Part shown: positions 7,069 to 11,126 of the stretch, one piece after another
Numbering within the stretch: the first letter of the stretch is position 1
Layout of the letters: every line of letters begins with the position of its first letter
Assembly (NCBI GenBank): GCA_035352715.1
Contig: DAOPYE010000081.1
Coordinates: 1-11,126, forward strand
Direction of reading: 5' to 3'
Length of the DNA: 11,126 bases
From: DAOPYE01 sp035352715
Lineage (GTDB): Bacteria > Acidobacteriota > Holophagae > Holophagales > Holophagaceae
Position numbers and translations under genes: made by a program
Notes under the pieces: generated by a model
What the model was told of the DNA's origin: nothing
The model's input: only the letters and a program-made list of their open reading frames with translations
The model's database searches: none

Positions 7069-8769
7069 TTACGAGGTCAGTTCCGCAAGGAATGCCTCGC
7101 CATACTGCTGAAGTTTTTTCAGGCCAACGCCCGATAAGGCCAAAAAGTGCTCGGGCGTCTGGGGCCGGAAGCGCGCCATGGCCTGCAGGGTGGCGTCCGT
7201 GAACACCACGTAGGCCGGCACGCCGCGCGCATCGGCCAACCGCTTGCGCAGATCCTTCAGCCGCAGGTACAGGGCCTCTTCCTCGCTATCGGGAATGGGC
7301 TGCGGAGCCTTCAAAGGTCCGGCTGATGCTAGGCGCGCCTGCTTCGCGCGCTTGGGGGCTTCGGCCAGAAGATCGCGCCCCGAGCAGGCATCGCAGCTGG
7401 ACCGGCAATCGGAGATGCCCTCTCCGAAGTGCCGCGCCAGCTGCTTGTGGCGGCATTCCGTGGATTCGGCAAACCGGAACATGTCGCGGATCTGGCGCTG
7501 CTGCAGAGCCGCGAGATCCGCGTCCAGATCCTCGGTGAAACGGTCGAGGCTCATGACATCGGCCCATGAATAGAACAGCACGCAGTCAGCATCGGCCCCG
7601 TCGCGGCCGGCACGCCCGATTTCCTGGCTGTAGCCCTCCAGGCTCTTGGGCAGATCGCGGTGGATGACAAAGCGCACGTTGCTCTTGTCGATGCCCATGC
7701 CAAAGGCGATGGTGGCCACGACGACATCGATATCGTCGCGCCGGAAGGCCTCCTGCACGGACTCGCGCTCTTCGGCCGGAAGTCCGGCGTGATAGGCCTT
7801 GGCGCGGACGCCGTTGGCCTGAAGGAATTCCGCCGTGCCCTCTACGCTCTTGCGCGAAAGGGCGTAGACGATGCCGCTCTGCCCCGGCCGCGCCTGGATG
7901 AGGCGCAGGATGGCCTCCCGCGTGGGAGGCACCGCCGAATCCCGTTTCGCCCCGGCCTTCTTGAACGCGTGGATGTGCAGATTGGCGCGGAAAGAGGATC
8001 CGCGAATAACCAGCGGATCCCTCATGCCCAGCTGTTCCGTGATATCGCGGGCGACGGCGTCGGTGGCGGTGGCGGTCAGCGCCAACACGGGCAGGTTGCC
8101 GCAGCGCTCTTTCAGCGCAGCCAGGTTGCGATACGAGGGCCGGAAATCATGGCCCCAGTGGCTGATGCAGTGGGCTTCGTCCACAGCGATGAATTTCAGA
8201 TCCAGGCGCTCCAGCAGGGCGCCCACGCTTTGTTCCAGGCCTTCCGGGGCGGCGTAGACCAGCTCGTATTCGCCTTGATGCAGGCCCTGCACGCGTGCGC
8301 GGCGCTCTTCCGCGCTCAAGGTGGAATTGAGGTAAGTGGCGCGCAGGCCACCCTCCACCAGGGCGTCCACCTGATCCTTCATCAGCGCGATGAGGGGCGA
8401 GATCACCAGCGTCGTGCCGCCCAGAAGCCTGGCGGGAAGCTGGTAGAGCAGGCTCTTGCCAGATCCCGTGGGCATCACCGCCAGCGCGTCGCGCCCGGCG
8501 AGCACGGCCTGGATGACCGTTTCCTGTCCCGGCCTGAACGATGCGTATCCGAAGGTCTCTTTCAATTGCTGGCGCAGCTTCAGGCCCTCCGAAAGGCGCT
8601 TCAGCTCGACCAGCGCACTTCGGTCGAAAGCCGAGGCCTCCTGGCGGTAGCGCTCGCGCAGCGCGTGCAAGTGGGTCTGCGCCGATCCGAGATCCCCCTC
8701 GCCGAGGGCCTCCCGCAGGAGGTCAATCTGGGTGTTGAGGTCGATCGAATCGGAAACAGAAACTGCCAT
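7069..8769 (-). CDS. recQ: ATP-dependent DNA helicase RecQ, lacking the winged-helix domain
   Basis: A 566-residue 3'-5' DNA helicase used in recombination and repair. After an extra helical N-terminal segment (residues 1-70) come motif 0 'FGYASFRPGQ' (73-82), Walker A 'PTGSGKS' (100-106), 'VISPLIALMKDQV' (122-134), DEAH (197-200) with the RecQ aromatic loop 'CISHWGHDFRPSY' (201-213), TATAT (232-236), and motifs V/VI 'ATIAFGMGIDKSNVRFVIH' (352-370) and 'QEIGRAGRDG' (382-391). The zinc-binding part of RQC is present with C439, C455, C459 and C462. An HRDC domain occupies about 496-566 ('RGVPAYVVFTDATL' and 'FLALSGVGLKKLQQYG'). Only about 33 Ala/Lys/Pro-rich residues separate them, so the RQC winged helix (roughly 100 residues in E. 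coli RecQ) is missing. The start at 8769 begins where a normal protein N-terminus is plausible. GGAGG lies only 1 base before this ATG, so initiation is uncertain; in-frame ATGs at 8853 and 8892 would extend it by 28 and 41 residues. The gene is convergent with the MFS gene and divergent from the potassium importer. Confidence 0.93.
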   Translation of the reverse strand: MAVSVSDSIDLNTQIDLLREALGEGDLGSAQTHLHALRERYRQEASAFDRSALVELKRLSEGLKLRQQLKETFGYASFRPGQETVIQAVLAGRDALAVMPTGSGKSLLYQLPARLLGGTTLVISPLIALMKDQVDALVEGGLRATYLNSTLSAEERRARVQGLHQGEYELVYAAPEGLEQSVGALLERLDLKFIAVDEAHCISHWGHDFRPSYRNLAALKERCGNLPVLALTATATDAVARDITEQLGMRDPLVIRGSSFRANLHIHAFKKAGAKRDSAVPPTREAILRLIQARPGQSGIVYALSRKSVEGTAEFLQANGVRAKAYHAGLPAEERESVQEAFRRDDIDVVVATIAFGMGIDKSNVRFVIHRDLPKSLEGYSQEIGRAGRDGADADCVLFYSWADVMSLDRFTEDLDADLAALQQRQIRDMFRFAESTECRHKQLARHFGEGISDCRSSCDACSGRDLLAEAPKRAKQARLASAGPLKAPQPIPDSEEEALYLRLKDLRKRLADARGVPAYVVFTDATLQAMARFRPQTPEHFLALSGVGLKKLQQYGEAFLAELTS

Positions 8770-8820
8770 GCCTCCATTGTGGGGCCAGTCGCTCCATATC
8801 CGACCGATTCGCGCCAAGGG

Positions 8821-8839
8821 TCTTGATGGAATCTTGATG
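8821..8839 (+). promoter_or_regulatory. Tandem direct-repeat operator between recQ and the potassium importer
   Basis: TCTTGATG occurs at 8821-8828 and again, identically, at 8832-8839, an 11-base period. A partial third copy (GTTGATG) lies at 8865-8871, about three helical turns on. Two half-sites one turn apart on the same DNA face is the layout bound by dimers of OmpR/PhoB-family response regulators. The pair is 88 bp before the start of the potassium importer and about 52 bp before that of recQ. I infer control of the importer, possibly by a KdpE-like regulator; no such gene is in the window. I could not place convincing -35 and -10 boxes downstream, which is compatible with activator dependence. 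Confidence 0.5.
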
Positions 8840-8914
8840 ACTTTCCCCCACATCCTGACGCCGTGTTGATGGGGGAGATCGGTAGGCTCCAACGATTGGG
8901 TTTTTGACTTTCGC

Positions 8915-8920
8915 GGAGAG
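8915..8920 (+). promoter_or_regulatory. Shine-Dalgarno GGAGAG that sets the potassium importer start
   Basis: GGAGAG lies 7 bases before the ATG at 8928. The alternative TTG at 8904 lies upstream of this site and has none of its own. Confidence 0.7.
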
Positions 8921-8927
8921 CTTAACC

Positions 8928-10949
8928 ATGGCCGCTTTCAGACGTCTTCTATTGGGGCGCCGTCTCGCCAGCAGCGAGGCCCACCACTCCCAGGTGAACA
9001 ACTTCATCGGCCTTTCCGTGTTCAGCTCGGACGCCCTGTCTTCGGTGGCCTATGCCACGCAGGAGATCATGGCGAGCCTTTCCATGGCGTTGGGGCACCA
9101 AGGCCTGCTGGCTGCGGGCGCAGCGGGGGCCGTGGCCAGCCACTGGCTGTTTGGCCTTTCCATATGGGTGGCGCTGGGCATTGTCGTGCTGCTGCTGATC
9201 CTGGGCATCAGCTACCAGCAGACGATCATGGCCTATCCCGGCGGCGGCGGCGCCTACAATGTGGCCAAGGACAATCTGGGCGAGGCGGCGGCGCAAACGG
9301 CCGGGGCGGCGCTGCTGACGGATTACATCCTGACGGTGGCCGTTTCGGTTTCGTCGGGCGTGGCGGCCATCACCGCGGCGGTGCCTGCGCTGGATGGACA
9401 CAACGTTGCCATCACGCTGCTGGCGATCCTTTTCATCGCAATCGCCAATCTGCGCGGGGTGAAGGAGAGCGGCAGGCTGTTCTCGGTTCCCACCTACGGA
9501 TTCATCGCCTGCATGATGCTGCTCATTGGATCCGGCATCGTGCGCTGGGCGATGGGCGGGCACGCGCCCGAGCCCACGATGGAACAAGCGACAGCCTCCA
9601 TCCACCACACGCAGCGTCTGGCGGGCCTGGCCCTGATCTGGGTCTTCATGCGTGCCTACTCGGCGGGCTGCACGGCCCTGACGGGCGTGGAGGCCATCTC
9701 CAACGGCGTGACCGCCTTCAAGGCCCCTTCGGCCCACAACGCAGCCAAGACGATGATCTGGATGGTCCTGCTGCTGGGTTCGATGTTCCTGGGCATCACG
9801 CTGCTGGCCAATCATTTCGGCGTGGTCTACCACCACAGCACGAATGCGGCGGTGGTCAACGAGACGCTGCTATCCAAGCTCTGCAAGGCGGTCTACGGCG
9901 ACACCACCCATGGATTGCCCAGGCTGGCCTATTTCGTGACCCAGGGCTTCACGTTCGCCGTGCTGGTGGTCGCAGCCAATACGTCCTACGCGGATTTCCC
10001 CCGCCTGGCGGCCCTGCACGCCAAGGACGGCTTCCTGCCCAAGCAGTTCACCAGCCAGGGCGACCGCCTGGTGTTCAGCAACGGCATCATCATCCTCAGC
10101 GTCGTATCTAGCCTGCTGGTCGTGCTCTTCCACGCCAACACCGACATCCTGCTGCCGCTCTACGCCTTGGGCGTGTTCCTGGGCTTCACCATCAGCCAGA
10201 CCGGCATGGTGGTCCACTGGTTCAAGAAGCGCGGCTCGTACTGGCGGGTGAAGGCCATCGTGAACGGCATCGGCGCCACCGCTTCCGCCATCGTCATGCT
10301 GGATATCGCCATCACCAAGTTCATGGCGGGTGCATGGATCGTGATCGTGCTGGTGCCAATCCTGGTGCTCATCTTCTTCCGCATCCACCGGCACTACATC
10401 GGCCTGAAGGCCAAACTGGCCGCCAGTCGGGCTGAGACCTGCTTCCCCGACGCGCACCACGCCATCGTTCTGGTCTCCAGTCTCCATCGAGGGGTAGTGG
10501 AAGCCTTGCGCTACGCCCGACTCATCGCTGGCGACCGGGTGGAGGCACTCTCGGTGGACCTGGGCGGCGACGACGGCCAGGAGAGCCGAGGCATGGAAAA
10601 GATGCGCGCCGACTGGACCCACTACGGCATGGGCGTACCCCTGCGAGTGCTGAACAGCCCCTATCGGCGCATTGTCGAGCCGATTCTCGATGAGATCGAT
10701 CGGTTCCAGGAAGCCCAGCCCGGCGTGAGCTTGACGGTGATCCTGCCGGAGTTCATTCCTTCCCAGTGGTGGCAGCGATTCCTGCACAACCAGATGGCCC
10801 TTCGCATCAAGGCCGCGCTCATGATGCGGCCCGGACTGATCGTCACCACCGTTCGCATGCATGTGCCTCAGAAAGCCGAAGCCCTGAAGGAATCCACCGA
10901 ATCCCTGCTTCTGAGCCACCTGGAGCAGCTATCGGAACAGCGAGGCTGA
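8928..10949 (+). CDS. kimA: KimA-type high-affinity potassium importer (KUP/APC superfamily)
   Basis: A 673-residue polytopic inner-membrane protein, probably a K+/H+ symporter. It follows Bacillus subtilis KimA (YdaO) motif for motif: 'SSDALSSVAY' in TM1 (33-42), 'YPGGGGAYNVAKDNLGE' (103-119), 'DYILTVAVSVSSG' (132-144), 'TALTGVEAISN' (249-259), 'AANTSYADFPRL' (349-360), 'GDRLVFSNGI' (378-387) and 'LLPLYALGVF' near 410. Residues that align with the K+ site I recall for KimA are all present: D35, Y42, Y133, T136, S140, T252, E255 and Y412. About twelve helices end near residue 490. A soluble C-terminal domain follows ('AIVLVSSLHRGVVEALRYARLI' and 'ILPEFIPSQWWQRFLHNQMALRIKAAL'), corresponding to the cytoplasmic dimerisation domain. 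A loop before E255 ('PEPTMEQATASIHHTQ') makes this protein about 20 residues longer there than KimA. The closest alternative label is generic APC-family amino acid permease, which the K+-site residues argue against. A tandem regulator-type site lies upstream. Confidence 0.88.
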   Translation: MAAFRRLLLGRRLASSEAHHSQVNNFIGLSVFSSDALSSVAYATQEIMASLSMALGHQGLLAAGAAGAVASHWLFGLSIWVALGIVVLLLILGISYQQTIMAYPGGGGAYNVAKDNLGEAAAQTAGAALLTDYILTVAVSVSSGVAAITAAVPALDGHNVAITLLAILFIAIANLRGVKESGRLFSVPTYGFIACMMLLIGSGIVRWAMGGHAPEPTMEQATASIHHTQRLAGLALIWVFMRAYSAGCTALTGVEAISNGVTAFKAPSAHNAAKTMIWMVLLLGSMFLGITLLANHFGVVYHHSTNAAVVNETLLSKLCKAVYGDTTHGLPRLAYFVTQGFTFAVLVVAANTSYADFPRLAALHAKDGFLPKQFTSQGDRLVFSNGIIILSVVSSLLVVLFHANTDILLPLYALGVFLGFTISQTGMVVHWFKKRGSYWRVKAIVNGIGATASAIVMLDIAITKFMAGAWIVIVLVPILVLIFFRIHRHYIGLKAKLAASRAETCFPDAHHAIVLVSSLHRGVVEALRYARLIAGDRVEALSVDLGGDDGQESRGMEKMRADWTHYGMGVPLRVLNSPYRRIVEPILDEIDRFQEAQPGVSLTVILPEFIPSQWWQRFLHNQMALRIKAALMMRPGLIVTTVRMHVPQKAEALKESTESLLLSHLEQLSEQRG

Positions 10950-10971
10950 TCCCGCAAGCGCAACGGCATCC

Positions 10972-11100
10972 CTTCATCCTGGGGGGAAAAGCGGCGGCTT
11001 TCTCCGCCTTGTGCGTGCAAGCAGCATCAAGGTCTTGGGCCCCCGAGCTTCAAGCGCCCCACGGGCGGAAGCGAACCATCTGATCCCCTGGATCGTAAAG
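10972..11100 (+). other. Non-coding region with nested inverted repeats, possible structured RNA
   Basis: The 152 bases between the importer's stop and the final terminator show no credible gene. Several pairings are visible: an outer imperfect stem (ATCC-T-GGGG, 10976-10984, against CCCC-T-GGAT, 11085-11093); GGCGG/CCGCC (10993-10997 with 11004-11008); CCTTG-TGC/GCA-CAAGG (11007-11014 with 11021-11032, bulge at 11024-11027); and GCTTC...CGCCC/GGGCG...GAAGC (11047-11059 with 11063-11072). The second and third share bases 11007-11008 and exclude each other. The G-run at 10981-10986 could also pair with CCCCC at 11040-11044. No known RNA family was recognised and no promoter was seen, so it may simply be a 3' UTR or an intergenic repeat. 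Confidence 0.3.
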
Positions 11101-11101
11101 A

Positions 11102-11125
11102 AAAGCGGACCGCAGGGTCCGCTTT
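11102..11125 (+). terminator. Intrinsic terminator at the window end
   Basis: A perfect 10-bp stem (AAAGCGGACC at 11102-11111, GGTCCGCTTT at 11116-11125) encloses a GCAG loop. It sits 152 bases after the importer's stop codon and is preceded by an A-rich run (11097-11104), so the stem may extend and a U-tract may follow beyond the window edge. It could end the importer transcript or serve a convergent gene outside the window. Confidence 0.75.
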
Positions 11126-11126
11126 C

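Noticed and set aside
7660..8826. Open frame of 388 codons on the plus strand opposite recQ
   Set aside because: Its composition is that of a reversed GC-rich coding strand and all RecQ motifs lie on the other strand.
8770..8927. c-di-AMP (ydaO-type) riboswitch before kimA
   Set aside because: The conserved GAA/GGGAACC-like segments and their long paired arms were not found in this 158-bp spacer, which is shared with the recQ promoter region.
10981..11044. Small signal recognition particle RNA (GGGGGG ... AAGCAGC ... CCCCC)
   Set aside because: The apical GGAA tetraloop and its flanking conserved loop are absent, and no promoter is visible.

Overview
The window is GC-rich, densely packed chromosomal DNA with short intergenic gaps and mostly AGGAG/GGAGG-type ribosome binding sites. 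It looks like a free-living Gram-negative-type bacterium: one enzyme carries a secretory signal peptide, and there is a stand-alone PAS protein with a four-cysteine tail. The overall flavour reminds me of Acidobacteriota (Holophaga/Geothrix-like), but no rRNA or other marker is present, so this is only a guess. I saw no phage, transposon, CRISPR or tRNA signal, and the content reads as ordinary core/accessory chromosome.

Layout, left to right. Bases 1-1607 hold the C-terminal two-thirds of a Ski2-like DExH helicase with a DUF3516 tail; its N-terminus lies before the window. Bases 1709-2317 encode a small PAS-domain protein ending in a Cys-x2-Cys...Cys-x2-Cys module. Bases 2402-3067 encode a multi-pass membrane protein with DUF1648 and DUF5808 motifs. 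Bases 3161-5695 encode a secreted S9-family serine peptidase resembling glutamyl endopeptidases (S9D), closed by a strong intrinsic terminator. Bases 5842-7061 hold an MFS transporter broken by one apparent single-base deletion. On the opposite strand, 8769-7069 encodes a RecQ helicase that has the zinc and HRDC parts but no room for the usual winged helix. Divergent from it, 8928-10949 encodes a KimA-type (KUP superfamily) potassium importer. The last 177 bases are non-coding, contain several hairpins and end in a terminator.

The genes do not form one pathway. The first four run in the same direction but each has its own start region, and two starts (2402 and 5842) sit 6-7 bases after a -10-like hexamer, which suggests leaderless transcripts. 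The most informative regulatory signal is a perfect pair of 8-base direct repeats with an 11-base period between recQ and the potassium importer. This is the geometry used by OmpR/PhoB-family response regulators, and KdpE-like control of potassium uptake is an attractive inference. I did not find a clearly new multi-gene system.
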